Source: Agrococcus baldri
Lineage (GTDB): Bacteria; Actinomycetota; Actinomycetes; Actinomycetales; Microbacteriaceae
Length of the DNA: 64,000 nucleotides
Reading direction: 5' to 3'
Assembly: GCA_900114805.1 (NCBI GenBank)
Contig: FOZN01000001.1
Span: 434,001 to 498,000 of the forward strand
The notes beneath the pieces are model-generated. The model searched no databases and was not told the DNA's origin. It saw only the letters and a list, made by a program, of their open reading frames with translations. Of this stretch, positions 1 through 8,760 are shown in pieces. Both the position numbers and the translations under genes were made by a program. Positions within the stretch are counted from its first letter, which is position 1, and each line of letters starts with the position of its first letter.

Positions 1-515
1 TCGGGCGCGAGTTGCAGGGTTCGACGCTCGGATTGGTTGGCGCCGGCGCCATCGGTCGCGCGGTCGCGCGCCGCGTTCAGGCGCTGGGTGTCGCGGTGAT
101 CGCCTACGATCCGTTCGCTGACGCTGCCGTGCTCGCGGATGCGCAGATCACCGCGCTGGAATCGCTCGACGACGTGATCTCGCGCTCCGACATCCTGAGC
201 CTCCACCTGCCTGGCGGCGATGCCACTCGCGGCATCATCGATGCCAGGCGCATCAGCCTGCTGCCCGACGGCGCGGTGCTGATCAACGCCGCCCGAGGCG
301 GACTCGTTGACCATGACGCACTGATCGCCGCGGTGCGCTCTGGCAGCCTCATGGGGGCCGCGGTCGACGTGTACGAGCAGGAGCCGCCCGCCGCTGACGA
401 CGCGATCCTGCACGAGCCACGTATCATCGCGACGCCCCACCTGGCAGCTATGACGGACGAAGCCGTCCAGCGCATGGCGGTGGACGTGGCACGCAGCGTG
501 CTCGACGCTCTCTGA
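1..515 (+). CDS. D-2-hydroxyacid dehydrogenase, C-terminal part (runs in from left edge)
   Basis: The frame is open from position 3 with no convincing start, so the gene begins outside the window; a TTG at 12 is internal. What is visible is the NAD-binding lobe and C-terminus of a D-isomer-specific 2-hydroxyacid dehydrogenase: the dinucleotide motif GAGAIG, then the catalytic Arg in NAARGG, Glu in the YEQEPP segment and His in ATPHLA, in family order. The family interconverts 2-oxoacids and D-2-hydroxyacids with NAD(P)H. It converges on the ThDP enzyme gene, with a hairpin between them. A second family member lies at 2238-3185, so the cluster probably handles hydroxy or keto acids; the substrate is not readable from sequence. 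Confidence 0.85.
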   Translation, partial: GRELQGSTLGLVGAGAIGRAVARRVQALGVAVIAYDPFADAAVLADAQITALESLDDVISRSDILSLHLPGGDATRGIIDARRISLLPDGAVLINAARGGLVDHDALIAAVRSGSLMGAAVDVYEQEPPAADDAILHEPRIIATPHLAAMTDEAVQRMAVDVARSVLDAL

Positions 516-541
516 GTCGTCCGCGCGCCAAACTGCAAGAT

Positions 542-582
542 GCGGTGCGCTACTGATCGCGGGCCGATCGGTAGCGCACCGC
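542..582. terminator. bidirectional hairpin between convergent genes
   Basis: Arms 542-553 and 571-582 are perfectly complementary over 12 bp and continue through a T-G pair into GATCG/CGATC, leaving a 5-nt loop at 560-564. It sits between the stop at 515 and the stop of the minus-strand gene at 589, the expected place for a shared terminator. No strong T-run follows on either strand. Confidence 0.6.
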
Positions 583-588
583 TCTCAG

Positions 589-2238
589 TCAGCGACTGTC
601 GACCGCTGCGAGCCCAGCCTCGGTGATGCGTGTTGTCGGCGAGATGCTCCGGACGTCTGTCTGCACCTCGATGAGCGCTGGGCCTCCTGAGTCAAGTGCC
701 GCCTCGATCGCGCTCGTGAATCCTTCGAGATCGGTGACGGTGCTACCGACGATTCCGTGCGCCCGTGCGAGCGCCGCGAAGTCCGGGTTGACGAGGCCCG
801 TGCCGCTCACGCGACCGGGGAACTCCCGCTCCTGGTGCATCCGAATCGTTCCGTAGGCCTCGTTGTTCACGACGATCGAGATCACCGGCAGTTGGCGCGC
901 AGCGACGGTCGCGAGTTCCATGCTGCTCATCGTGAAGCATCCGTCGCCCCCGAACACGAAGGTGGGCTTACCCGCATCGAGCGTTGCAGCGGCGATGCCT
1001 GCCGGCAGCCCGTAGCTCATGGCGCCGTTCGCGGGCGCGAGCTGCGTGCCATAGGTGCGGTAGCGGTAGTACCGATGCAGCCACACCGCGTAGTTCCCAG
1101 CACCGTTCGCGACGACGGAGCCGGCTGGCGCCCGATCGGCGAGCCAGGCGATCGCGGTGCCGAGCAGGTCATCAAGGGCTGGCGTGCGACGACGCAGATA
1201 GTCCTCGTGTGCCGCCGCCGTGCGTTCCCGCCAGCGCTCAGAGTCGACCACCAGGCCGTCGAGGCTGCGCAGCGCTTCGCCCGACTTCGCCATCACTGCG
1301 ACGTCCGCATGCACGTATCGATCGAGATCGACTTCTGCATGCGCGATGTGGACGACCCTACGACCCTCTGCGGGCTCCAGCAGCTGGTAGCCACGGGTGT
1401 CGACATCGCCGAAGTGGCCGCCGATCCCGATGACGAGATCCGACTCCTCCACCAACGAGACGAGTTCGGGCTCGACCGACAGGCTCAGGTGGCCAGCATA
1501 CGAGGCGGAGTCGTTGTCGATGAGGTCTTGACAGCGCCAGGCAGCGACGACGGGCAGTGCGTTGCTCTCTGCGAAACGAGCGATCGCAGCATGCTGCTCA
1601 TGACCCCAACCGCCGCGACCGAGCACGATGAGCGGCCGCTGAGCGGATTGGAGCTCGTCAGCAAGTTGCTCAGCGAAACCGTCGATGCGCTCGCGCTCGA
1701 CCTGTGCGACAGGGCGGGCTCGCTGTGCCTCCACCTCGTCGTACAGCATGTTCTCGGGCAGCTCGATGACGACCGGGCCAGGTCGGCCGGTCGTTGCGAT
1801 GCGCACGGCACGCGCAATCGTCTCGGGGATGCGCTCTGCGTGGTCGATGGTCACGACCCACTTCGCCATCGACGAGAAGACCTGGTGCGAGTCGAACTCC
1901 TGGAAGGCGCCGCGCCCGCGATCCTTGGCATCGATCTGGCCGATGAGGAGCAGCAGCGGAGTCGCATCCTGGTCGGCAGTGTGCACTGCGATGGATGCGT
2001 GCATCGCTCCTGGCCCGCGTGTGACGAAGCACACCCCGGGCATCCCGGTGAGTTTGCCGTGCGCCTCGGCCATGTGCCCGGCAGGCGATTCGTGTCGGCA
2101 CACGGTGAGGTCACTGCCCGGGTAGTCGGGCATGGCGTCGAGGGCGGGGAGGAAACTCTCGCCCGGCACGCAGGTGTAGTGGGTCAGACCCTGCTCGTGC
2201 AGGCTCTGGATCAGCAGGTGGCCAGCTCGCATCGTCAT
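589..2238 (-). CDS. thiamine diphosphate-dependent enzyme (acetolactate synthase/benzoylformate decarboxylase superfamily)
   Basis: A 549-residue protein with the three-domain layout of ThDP enzymes: an N-terminal pyrimidine-binding domain with the activating Glu in the CRHESPAGHMAEA segment, a central Rossmann-like domain, and a C-terminal diphosphate-binding domain with GGDGCF followed about 25 residues later by VNNEAYG (the GDG...NN Mg-ThDP signature). Such enzymes decarboxylate or condense 2-oxoacids. I start at ATG 2238, which overlaps the stop of the upstream dehydrogenase by one base (TGATG); the longer upstream frame would add 13 unlikely residues. Translational coupling to a hydroxyacid dehydrogenase suggests that the ketoacid made by one is used by the other. 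The exact reaction is unassigned. Confidence 0.85.
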   Translation of the reverse strand: MTMRAGHLLIQSLHEQGLTHYTCVPGESFLPALDAMPDYPGSDLTVCRHESPAGHMAEAHGKLTGMPGVCFVTRGPGAMHASIAVHTADQDATPLLLLIGQIDAKDRGRGAFQEFDSHQVFSSMAKWVVTIDHAERIPETIARAVRIATTGRPGPVVIELPENMLYDEVEAQRARPVAQVERERIDGFAEQLADELQSAQRPLIVLGRGGWGHEQHAAIARFAESNALPVVAAWRCQDLIDNDSASYAGHLSLSVEPELVSLVEESDLVIGIGGHFGDVDTRGYQLLEPAEGRRVVHIAHAEVDLDRYVHADVAVMAKSGEALRSLDGLVVDSERWRERTAAAHEDYLRRRTPALDDLLGTAIAWLADRAPAGSVVANGAGNYAVWLHRYYRYRTYGTQLAPANGAMSYGLPAGIAAATLDAGKPTFVFGGDGCFTMSSMELATVAARQLPVISIVVNNEAYGTIRMHQEREFPGRVSGTGLVNPDFAALARAHGIVGSTVTDLEGFTSAIEAALDSGGPALIEVQTDVRSISPTTRITEAGLAAVDSR

Positions 2239-3185
2239 CACGCTGCCTTCACGAGCAGCGTCGCGACGTGCGCGCACGCGCCCCGGTACAGCTCGAGGGT
2301 TGCTTCCGGGGTGAAGAAGGCGACGTGCGGCGTCAGCACCGTATTCGGCGACTGCCGTTGCGGCGAATCCGCAGGCAACGGCTCGGGATCGAAGACGTCA
2401 GCCGCGTAGCGCAGCTCCCCCGCCTCGGCGCGGCGACGCACAGCGGCCTCATCGACGACACCCCCGCGCGCCGTGTTCACCAGGATCGTTCCCGGGGCCA
2501 TCGAGTCAATGCGCTCAGCCGAGATCAGCGCCTCGGTGTCTCGGTTGAGCGCGAGGTGCAATGACACGACGTCGGCACGCCGACACAGCTCATCGAGCGG
2601 CAGCAGAGGAATGCCGTCATGGATGCTCGCGCCGCGTTCCGCGCTGCGGTTCCAACCGACGACCTCCATGCCGATTCCGGTTGCAAGTTGCGCAAACCGG
2701 CTGCCAATGCCACCCAGACCGACGACGCCGACGGTCTTGCCGCGCAGCAGCGTGCCGGCGCGCTGTCCCCATTGACCGTTGCGCACCTGGGCATCGTGCT
2801 CGGGGATCCGACGGGCCATCGACAGCAGCAGCGCAAGCGCGTGCTCAGCGACGGAGTCGTCGCCGTAGCCCGACACCGTGCGCACTTCAATGCCGAGTCG
2901 GTCAGCGAGTGCCAGGTTGATGTGATCGGCAGCACCGGTGCCCAGGAATACGATCGCCCGCACAGCGGGGAAGCGCTCAAGCGCGGCATCCGGCACGCTC
3001 CAGCCCAGCATCACGAGCTCGGCGTCGCCGACCCGCGAGACCCACTCATCGGCATCCGCAGGGGCGCCATAGTGCACCTCGACGTCGTCCAGAGGGATGC
3101 CGTGCTCTTGCAACGCGCGCTCGAGTTCTCCACGCTCGTCTTGGCTCCCGTCTGGGTGCACGATCTTCACTGGAGCTCCACGCAT
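2238..3185 (-). CDS. D-2-hydroxyacid dehydrogenase
   Basis: A complete 315-residue NAD(P)-dependent 2-hydroxyacid dehydrogenase. The dinucleotide motif GLGGIG lies in the middle; the catalytic Arg is in NTARGG, the Glu in FDPEPLP and the His in TPHVAFF. I prefer ATG 3185, preceded by AGAGG seven bases upstream, over GTG 3191. It is the first gene of a two-gene minus-strand unit with the ThDP enzyme, divergent from the TRAP permease genes, with a palindromic operator candidate at 3251-3264 between them. It shares the family with the fragment at the left edge but is clearly a different protein. Substrate unknown. Confidence 0.88.
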   Translation of the reverse strand: MRGAPVKIVHPDGSQDERGELERALQEHGIPLDDVEVHYGAPADADEWVSRVGDAELVMLGWSVPDAALERFPAVRAIVFLGTGAADHINLALADRLGIEVRTVSGYGDDSVAEHALALLLSMARRIPEHDAQVRNGQWGQRAGTLLRGKTVGVVGLGGIGSRFAQLATGIGMEVVGWNRSAERGASIHDGIPLLPLDELCRRADVVSLHLALNRDTEALISAERIDSMAPGTILVNTARGGVVDEAAVRRRAEAGELRYAADVFDPEPLPADSPQRQSPNTVLTPHVAFFTPEATLELYRGACAHVATLLVKAA

Positions 3186-3250
3186 CTTCACGCCTCTCGC
3201 CTCTGCTGCGACTCGGACGCCGCGGCATTTCGCGGCGGCCCTCCGTTCAA

Positions 3251-3264
3251 TGGTAACGTTATCA
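3251..3264. promoter_or_regulatory. candidate LacI-family operator (copy 1)
   Basis: TGGTAACGTTATCA, a near-palindrome with a central CpG typical of LacI/GalR-family sites. It lies in the divergent promoter region between the hydroxyacid dehydrogenase unit (minus) and dctQM (plus). It matches the site at 8728-8741 in 12 of 14 bases; the obvious ligand-responsive binder is the LacI-type protein encoded at 5337-6341. Confidence 0.6.
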
Positions 3265-3330
3265 ATATTCAGCCTGGCGTGCTCAGCGCCGCCGACGCGA
3301 CAACGACGTCAACGGAATCAGGACGAAGCA

Positions 3331-3990
3331 GTGCCCACACAATCCACGCAGACCAGGCCGCGCAGAGCGCTCGCCGCGATCGCGACAGCGATCGAAGAAG
3401 TCATCCCCTCGCTCCTCCTGGCGGTCAGCGTCGTGCTCTTGTGCGCCGATGTCGCTGCGCGCTACATCTTCGACAGTCCCATCCCGGGTGCTGGCTCGAT
3501 AGCGATGCTGTCCTTCATCTGGATCACGTACATCAGCGCCGGAGGAATCGCCCGACGCGGTCGCCACATCGTGATCGACGTGCTCGTTTCCCGCTTCCCG
3601 CAGCGTCTGCAAGCAGCGACGCAGCTGCTCGTGCAGCTGCTGGTGCTGGCGCTGATCGGCTACGTGCTCTACTTCGCAGTCGACGCCCTGCTGCACACGC
3701 GGTTCGTCGAGGTCCCAGGGCTCGGCGTCAACCGTGGCGTGTTCACTGCTGCGATCGTTGTCGGCTTCGCGCTCATGGCGATCTACTCGATCCGCGACTT
3801 GCTGCATGCCGGGCGCGGAGTCGCGACCGGCGAATTCGCCCCGCTGCAGGACGACAGCGACGACGAATTCGCGTCGCTGGAGGCCAGCGCCCCCGTCGGC
3901 GGCGGATACGAGCCTCCGACTTCCGTCACGGAGGCCGTTTTCATCACCGAACGCCAAGCCGATGACAACGAGAAGGGAACACGCGCATGA
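3331..3990 (+). CDS. dctQ: TRAP transporter small permease (DctQ)
   Basis: A 219-residue membrane protein with four hydrophobic segments (roughly residues 23-43, 55-75, 95-118 and 135-157) and the DctQ-type sequence around FDSPIPG and RRGRHIVIDV; the C-terminal ~60 residues are acidic and soluble. I start at GTG 3331 with AGGACGA just upstream; longer frames toward 3097 lack homology. The stop overlaps the dctM start (ATGA at 3987). DctQ pairs with DctM to form the membrane part of a sodium-driven TRAP importer for carboxylates or sugar acids. No DctP binding protein is seen in the window. Confidence 0.85.
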   Translation: MPTQSTQTRPRRALAAIATAIEEVIPSLLLAVSVVLLCADVAARYIFDSPIPGAGSIAMLSFIWITYISAGGIARRGRHIVIDVLVSRFPQRLQAATQLLVQLLVLALIGYVLYFAVDALLHTRFVEVPGLGVNRGVFTAAIVVGFALMAIYSIRDLLHAGRGVATGEFAPLQDDSDDEFASLEASAPVGGGYEPPTSVTEAVFITERQADDNEKGTRA

Positions 3991-5267
3991 CCCTCGCGTT
4001 GCTGATCGCGATAATGCTCGGACTGCTCGCCCTCCGGGTACCGGTTTGGGCGGCACTGCTGGCGATCTCGGTCGGGTACCTCGTGTTCGAGGGCGGCGGC
4101 GGCGGCCCTCAGGTCGTGCAGCGGCTGACGAGCGGGCTTGACTCCTTTCCACTCCTCGCCGTGCCCTTCTTCATCCTCGCCGGCGTGATCATGGCCGGCG
4201 GTGGCGTCGCCGAACGCATGATGGGCTTCGCCACGACGCTCGTCGGGCATTTCCGCGGCGGCCTGGCACAGGTCAACGTGCTCAACAGCCTGATGATCGG
4301 CGGCATGTCCGGCTCGGCGAACGCCGACGCTGCGATCGACGCGAAGATCCTGGTGCCGATCATGCGCAAGCAGGGCTACACGAACGCGTTCGCGTCAGCG
4401 ATCAGCGTCGCCTCGGGTTCGATCTCGCCAATCCTGCCTCCGAGCATCGGCCTCATCCTCTATGGCGTGCTCGGCGGTGTCTCTATCGGAGACCTCTTCA
4501 TCGGCGGCGTGCTGCCGGGCATCCTCATCGCCATCGCGCTTTCCACCACTGTGTGGGTGCTCGCACGCGTGCACAATTTCCCGCGCGCGAATGAGCGACG
4601 GCCAACGCTGCGTGAGATCTGGCGCGGTTTCCGCCGCACCTTCGCAGCACTGCTGATGCCGGTCCTGTTGCTCGTGGGCCTGCGCATGGGCATCATGACA
4701 CCGACCGAGCTCGGTGCGGTGCTCGTGGTGTACGCGCTCATCCTGAGCATCTTCGTCTACAAGAACATCACCTGGCGCGACATCCCGAATCTGCTGCGCG
4801 AAGCCGTGCTGATCACGGGCGTGGTGATGATCATCATCGCAGCCGCCTCGGTGTTCGCGATCGTCGTCGCCTACGAGCGCATCCCCGACCAGCTCTCCGG
4901 GCTGCTCCTGGGCATCTCCGACAACCCCGTCATCGTGATGCTGATCATCAACCTGATCCTGCTGGTGCTCGGCATCTTCCTCGAGTCGTCGAGCCTCATG
5001 ATCATCCTGGTGCCCGTGCTCGCCCCGCTTGCGGTGCAACTCGGCATCGACCCCGTGCAGTTCGGCATCATCATCGTGCTCAACCTGAGCATCGGCTCGC
5101 TCACGCCGCCGGTCGGCACCGTCGTCTACACCGTCGCCGCGATCACGCGGGTGTCGATCCCAGCATTCGTGCGAGCGTTCATCCCATTGTTCCTTGCGCT
5201 GGTTGCCGTGCTCTTGGCCGTCACGTTCATTCCGGTGCTGTCGACCTGGTTGCCCGCAGTGCTCTAG
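3987..5267 (+). CDS. dctM: TRAP transporter large permease (DctM)
   Basis: A 426-residue highly hydrophobic protein of normal DctM length. It has the conserved family stretches GGMSGSANADAA, SGSISPILPPSIGLILYG and a C-terminal GSLTPPVGT. It carries out sodium-coupled uptake of the solute delivered by a periplasmic-type binding protein. It is translationally coupled to dctQ by ATGA overlap. It is followed at once by a strong hairpin terminator (5281-5316) shared with the convergent lacI-type gene. Co-location with hydroxyacid dehydrogenases points to import of a C4-C6 organic or sugar acid (inference). Confidence 0.9.
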   Translation: MTLALLIAIMLGLLALRVPVWAALLAISVGYLVFEGGGGGPQVVQRLTSGLDSFPLLAVPFFILAGVIMAGGGVAERMMGFATTLVGHFRGGLAQVNVLNSLMIGGMSGSANADAAIDAKILVPIMRKQGYTNAFASAISVASGSISPILPPSIGLILYGVLGGVSIGDLFIGGVLPGILIAIALSTTVWVLARVHNFPRANERRPTLREIWRGFRRTFAALLMPVLLLVGLRMGIMTPTELGAVLVVYALILSIFVYKNITWRDIPNLLREAVLITGVVMIIIAAASVFAIVVAYERIPDQLSGLLLGISDNPVIVMLIINLILLVLGIFLESSSLMIILVPVLAPLAVQLGIDPVQFGIIIVLNLSIGSLTPPVGTVVYTVAAITRVSIPAFVRAFIPLFLALVAVLLAVTFIPVLSTWLPAVL

Positions 5268-5280
5268 CGCTCCGACACGA

Positions 5281-5316
5281 AAGAACGCCATGTCCCAGAC
5301 AGGACATGGCGTTCTT
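5281..5316. terminator. bidirectional intrinsic terminator
   Basis: Perfect 15-bp stem 5281-5295 / 5302-5316 with a 6-nt loop. The arm AAGAACGCCATGTCC gives A-rich/T-rich edges in both directions, so it can end both dctM (plus) and the LacI-family gene (minus). Confidence 0.85.
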
Positions 5317-5336
5317 CCGTACGTGGGAAGTGTCGC

Positions 5337-6341
5337 TCAGTTGCGGAGAGCGGTGGAGCCGCGCACGATGAGTTCAGCACGATGACGCAGATCGACCACC
5401 TCGTCGGTGCGCTCGCCCTCCAGGCGTTGGATCATGAGTCTCGCCGCATCTTCCCCAATCTGATCGACCGGCTGCGCCATGACGGTCAACGGAGGGTCGA
5501 GCAGCCGCGCGAGCGAATGGTCGTCGACCGCGACGAGTGACAGGTCAGTGCGGATGCGCAGATCGAGCTGGCGGATCGCAGCGATCGTCGCCTCGGTCAT
5601 GAGTGCATCCATGGGGATGAGCGCAGTGGGCTCCGACGACGATAGAGCCAGGCGCTCGCAGATGCGCGTCGTCGCCATCTCGAGGTCTGTGCCCGCCTGG
5701 ATCGCAACGACCGTGCCGCCGGCAGCCCTGATGGCCTCTGCAGCGCCGCGGACGCGATCGGGTGTCGACCCGATGTCGTCGGAATCGTAGATCAGTCCGA
5801 GCGTGCGGTGCCCGAGCGCGATCAGGTGCGCCGCAGCGTCGGCACCGAGCGCGTAGTTGTCGACGGTGATCGAATCGATCCCACGCTCCGCGAGCGACCG
5901 GTCGATCGCGACGACCGCGGTGCCGCGCTGCTGCAGCCGCTGCAGGTGCTCATGCAGGTCCCGGTGGGCTGGCGCCACGATCAGGCCAGGACTCATCCGA
6001 GCGCGCATCGACTCGATGATCGAGCGCTCCCGCTCCACCTGCTCATACGAGCTCGAGACAGCAAGCACATATCCCGCCTCTTCGAGCGTGCCAGAGAGGA
6101 TATGCGCGATGCGCGCGAAGAACGGTGCCCCAATGTTCCCGGGGAGGAAGTTGACGGTGCGGGTGTTGCCAGAGCGCAGGGCCTGGGCGACGTGGTTGGT
6201 CTCATAGCCCAGATCAGCGGCAGCCTTGAGCACCCGTTCTTTCGCGCCAGCACTGACGGAGCCGTAATTGTTCAGCGCTCGCGCGGCTGTGGCCTGCGAG
6301 ACCCCCGCGGCGGCTGCGACGTCCTGGAGCGTGACCGGCAT
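5337..6341 (-). CDS. LacI-family transcriptional regulator
   Basis: A 334-residue protein of normal LacI/GalR length. Residues 1-60 form the helix-turn-helix plus hinge (TLQDVAAAAGVSQATAARAL, then the hinge-like HVAQALRSG segment); the rest is the periplasmic-binding-protein-like effector domain. It is the last gene of a minus-strand unit with the isomerase-like and FAD oxidoreductase genes; its ATG overlaps the preceding stop by one base. The likely targets are the two matching palindromes at 3251-3264 and 8728-8741, giving control of both the TRAP/dehydrogenase divergon and its own operon (inference). Confidence 0.9.
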   Translation of the reverse strand: MPVTLQDVAAAAGVSQATAARALNNYGSVSAGAKERVLKAAADLGYETNHVAQALRSGNTRTVNFLPGNIGAPFFARIAHILSGTLEEAGYVLAVSSSYEQVERERSIIESMRARMSPGLIVAPAHRDLHEHLQRLQQRGTAVVAIDRSLAERGIDSITVDNYALGADAAAHLIALGHRTLGLIYDSDDIGSTPDRVRGAAEAIRAAGGTVVAIQAGTDLEMATTRICERLALSSSEPTALIPMDALMTEATIAAIRQLDLRIRTDLSLVAVDDHSLARLLDPPLTVMAQPVDQIGEDAARLMIQRLEGERTDEVVDLRHRAELIVRGSTALRN

Positions 6342-7198
6342 CAGCGGATGCCCGCTATGCCTGCGTCGACGCGCTCGAACGCCTGCCGGATGGACGCGAG
6401 ATTCGCCGCGTGCGCAGCGGTCGGGTCGTAGACGTAGGGCGTGCCAAACAGCTCGGGGGTCAGGAGCCCCTCGTAGCCGACTGCCCGCAGCGCGGTCAGG
6501 TAGTCCACGAGCGGCAGCTCTCCGTCACCCCACGCACGATGGCCTCCGGGCGAGCCGTCCACCAGATGCACGTGCCACACGCGGTCGCCGAAGCGCGAGA
6601 AGTAGTCATCGATGCCCTCGCCGGATGTCGCCATGGCGACCGTGTCGAGCGCCACGCCGAGCGCTGGCGCGTCGGCCGCATCCAACACCGCGCCAAGCTG
6701 CTCGATGCCGACGCCGAGGTTCGACTCGTGCCGCTGCAGCGCTTCGAGCACGCAGCGCAGGCCGAGCCCGGCAGCATGCTCCGCGATGTCGTGGAGCTGC
6801 GCTGCCGCGCGCCGCTGGGCGTCCTGGACCGGCTCCCCTTCCCAGCCCCATCCGGGTGTCAAGAACACCAGGTCGCCCCCGAGCTCCGCGCACAGCTCTG
6901 CGGCATTCGTGAACATTCGCTGCGTGCGGGCAATGATGGCGGGGTCGGCGCTGGCGAAGTTCACCGGGTACATGATCTGCTCCGGCGTGACGCACGCGAC
7001 CCTCAGGCCGCGAGCGTCCAATTCGCCCTTCAGCTTGCGCACGGCCGGCACGGTCAACTCGAGCAGGTCGACGTGTTGGGCGATCCCCCACAGCTCGAGC
7101 TCGCGTCGCTCCAGCGCGACCATGTCGTCGAGCCAGCGAGTGAGCGGCACCCGATGGTAGGCGAAGTTCGTGCCGGTGACTGAGTCGATGGTGAGCAT
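6341..7198 (-). CDS. sugar phosphate isomerase/epimerase-like TIM-barrel protein
   Basis: A 285-residue protein of the xylose-isomerase-like TIM-barrel family (AP endonuclease 2 fold). Family-type features include the mid-protein VLEALQRHESNLG segment with a likely metal-binding Glu, and WHVHLVDGSPGG carrying metal-ligand His residues, followed by ELFG. I start at ATG 7198, with AGGAG about eight bases upstream, rather than at the longer frame at 7225. It sits between the FAD oxidoreductase and the LacI regulator in one operon. It probably isomerises or epimerises the imported substrate or an intermediate; no specific reaction can be assigned. Confidence 0.8.
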   Translation of the reverse strand: MLTIDSVTGTNFAYHRVPLTRWLDDMVALERRELELWGIAQHVDLLELTVPAVRKLKGELDARGLRVACVTPEQIMYPVNFASADPAIIARTQRMFTNAAELCAELGGDLVFLTPGWGWEGEPVQDAQRRAAAQLHDIAEHAAGLGLRCVLEALQRHESNLGVGIEQLGAVLDAADAPALGVALDTVAMATSGEGIDDYFSRFGDRVWHVHLVDGSPGGHRAWGDGELPLVDYLTALRAVGYEGLLTPELFGTPYVYDPTAAHAANLASIRQAFERVDAGIAGIR

Positions 7199-7221
7199 TG
7201 CGGTCTCCTGCGCTCTATTGG

Positions 7222-8682
7222 TCACGGTCGCTCTGTCGGCACGTACTCCTGCGCCGGCTCACGGTAGCGCGGCATGAGCGAGATGAGTGCGCGCGTCGGC
7301 CAGGCCACGCGCTGGCCAGCGCGCTCTCGCACGACTCGCCGCTGCACAGCCTTACGCACGACGTTCGCGCCGATGAAGCGAAACGGTTCGGGGAACACCC
7401 TGGTGATGCGACCTGATTGGTCTGCGAGCGGGCTCTTCGACCATTCGTCGTCGACGCCCAGCAGGCGGGCGGCGAGCATCCGCGCCACCACAGGAATCTG
7501 CGCGAGCGCGGTGCCGGTCCATCCCACGCAGAACAGCACGTTTGGTGCCTTGTCGAGCGTGTCGATGACCGGCAGGTGGCTTGCCGAGATATCGATCGGT
7601 CCCGCCCACGAGTAGTCGATCGCCACATCATGCAATTGGGGATACATTCGGCGCAACTCGGCCGTCACGTCCTCCTGCAACTGCGGGTTGTGGTTCGTGC
7701 GCTGCCCGAGCTGATCCTTGTAGACCGGCAATCCGCTGCCTTGCCCCAGCAGCAGCCGGTCGTCGACGGTGCGCTGCAGGTAGAGCACCTGCATCTGACT
7801 GTCACTGATCGCCCGCCCGGGCTCGATGCCGATCTCGTCGAGCAGCTCGCGAATCGGCTCGGTCGTGACAACCTGCCCGTCGACGGTGTAGACGGCACGG
7901 TTGATCTGCGGGATCGATCCTGCCCACGCTCCGCTCGCGATCAGCACGTCCTTGGCAACGACGCTCCCCTGTGGCGTGACGAGGGTGCTTGGGCAGCCAG
8001 TGCGAAACTCAACGACAGGCGACTGCTCGTAGATGCGCACGCCGCGCGAGACAAGCTGGTCGCGCAGGCTCCGGGACAGTTTGAAGGGATCCATCGTGCC
8101 CGAGAACTGCTCGAAGACTCCCTCGCGGCTCGTCGCCGCAGCAGAGACCGCCTGGGCACGCTCCCTGCCCATCGCCTCGTAGGGCGCCTCGCCGATCGAC
8201 TCGAGCTCGGCGAGCTTCTCCTGCCACCCACCGTCGTGCGCTGCCGCGACGGAGACACTCACGAATCCGCCGAGGCGCAGATCCATCTCGAGCACGCCGT
8301 CGGCCTGCAGCTGCTGCATCTCAGCGATGGCATCGCGGGTAGCGCGCGCGAGCCGGATCGCTTCCTTCCTACCCACGACTGAGCGAAGGTAGTCGAGGCT
8401 GCCGAACCACGTGTGTACCTGGCCGCCATTGCGCCCCGAGGCACCTGAACCACAGAAGTCGGCCTCGAGGATCGCGACGTCGGCGTCGGGATTGAGCTCC
8501 TTGATGCGCCAAGCGGTCCACAGCCCGGTGAGGCCGCCGCCGACGATCGCGATGTCGGCGTCAATGTCACCGCGGAGCGCAGGGAGATAGTCCTCGTCGC
8601 GCATCCCAGACGATTGGATCCAGTACGACCGCTCAGTCGTCTTGGCTGGCACCGGCTTCCTCAAGCGGAACGTCTGTGACAT
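7222..8682 (-). CDS. FAD-dependent amino acid/amine oxidase-type oxidoreductase (DAO family)
   Basis: A 486-residue flavoprotein. The N-terminal FAD-binding motif IVGGGLTGLW lies at about residues 45-55, and a C-terminal FAD motif includes GWTGTALAQIP. The overall pattern matches the DAO/gamma-glutamylputrescine oxidase group, which oxidises C-N bonds of amines or N-methyl amino acids with oxygen. I start at ATG 8682, preceded by GAGAGG; the longer frame to 8904 crosses the divergent LysR promoter and is rejected. It is the first gene of the lacI operon. The substrate is unknown; the neighbours argue for amino- or hydroxyacid breakdown. Confidence 0.82.
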   Translation of the reverse strand: MSQTFRLRKPVPAKTTERSYWIQSSGMRDEDYLPALRGDIDADIAIVGGGLTGLWTAWRIKELNPDADVAILEADFCGSGASGRNGGQVHTWFGSLDYLRSVVGRKEAIRLARATRDAIAEMQQLQADGVLEMDLRLGGFVSVSVAAAHDGGWQEKLAELESIGEAPYEAMGRERAQAVSAAATSREGVFEQFSGTMDPFKLSRSLRDQLVSRGVRIYEQSPVVEFRTGCPSTLVTPQGSVVAKDVLIASGAWAGSIPQINRAVYTVDGQVVTTEPIRELLDEIGIEPGRAISDSQMQVLYLQRTVDDRLLLGQGSGLPVYKDQLGQRTNHNPQLQEDVTAELRRMYPQLHDVAIDYSWAGPIDISASHLPVIDTLDKAPNVLFCVGWTGTALAQIPVVARMLAARLLGVDDEWSKSPLADQSGRITRVFPEPFRFIGANVVRKAVQRRVVRERAGQRVAWPTRALISLMPRYREPAQEYVPTERP

Positions 8683-8727
8683 CGATCGGCCTCTCATTGC
8701 GCTTCGTCGAGGGCACCAGCGCCCACA

Positions 8728-8741
8728 TGATAACGATATCA
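8728..8741. promoter_or_regulatory. candidate LacI-family operator (copy 2)
   Basis: TGATAACGATATCA in the 78-bp space between the divergent FAD oxidoreductase and LysR genes. Arms TGATA/TATCA are perfect around ACGA. It differs at only two positions from the site at 3251-3264, so the LacI-type protein is the best candidate binder; a LysR protein could also bind this divergent region. Confidence 0.6.
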
Positions 8742-8760
8742 CTTGCGCGGGACTTAGACT

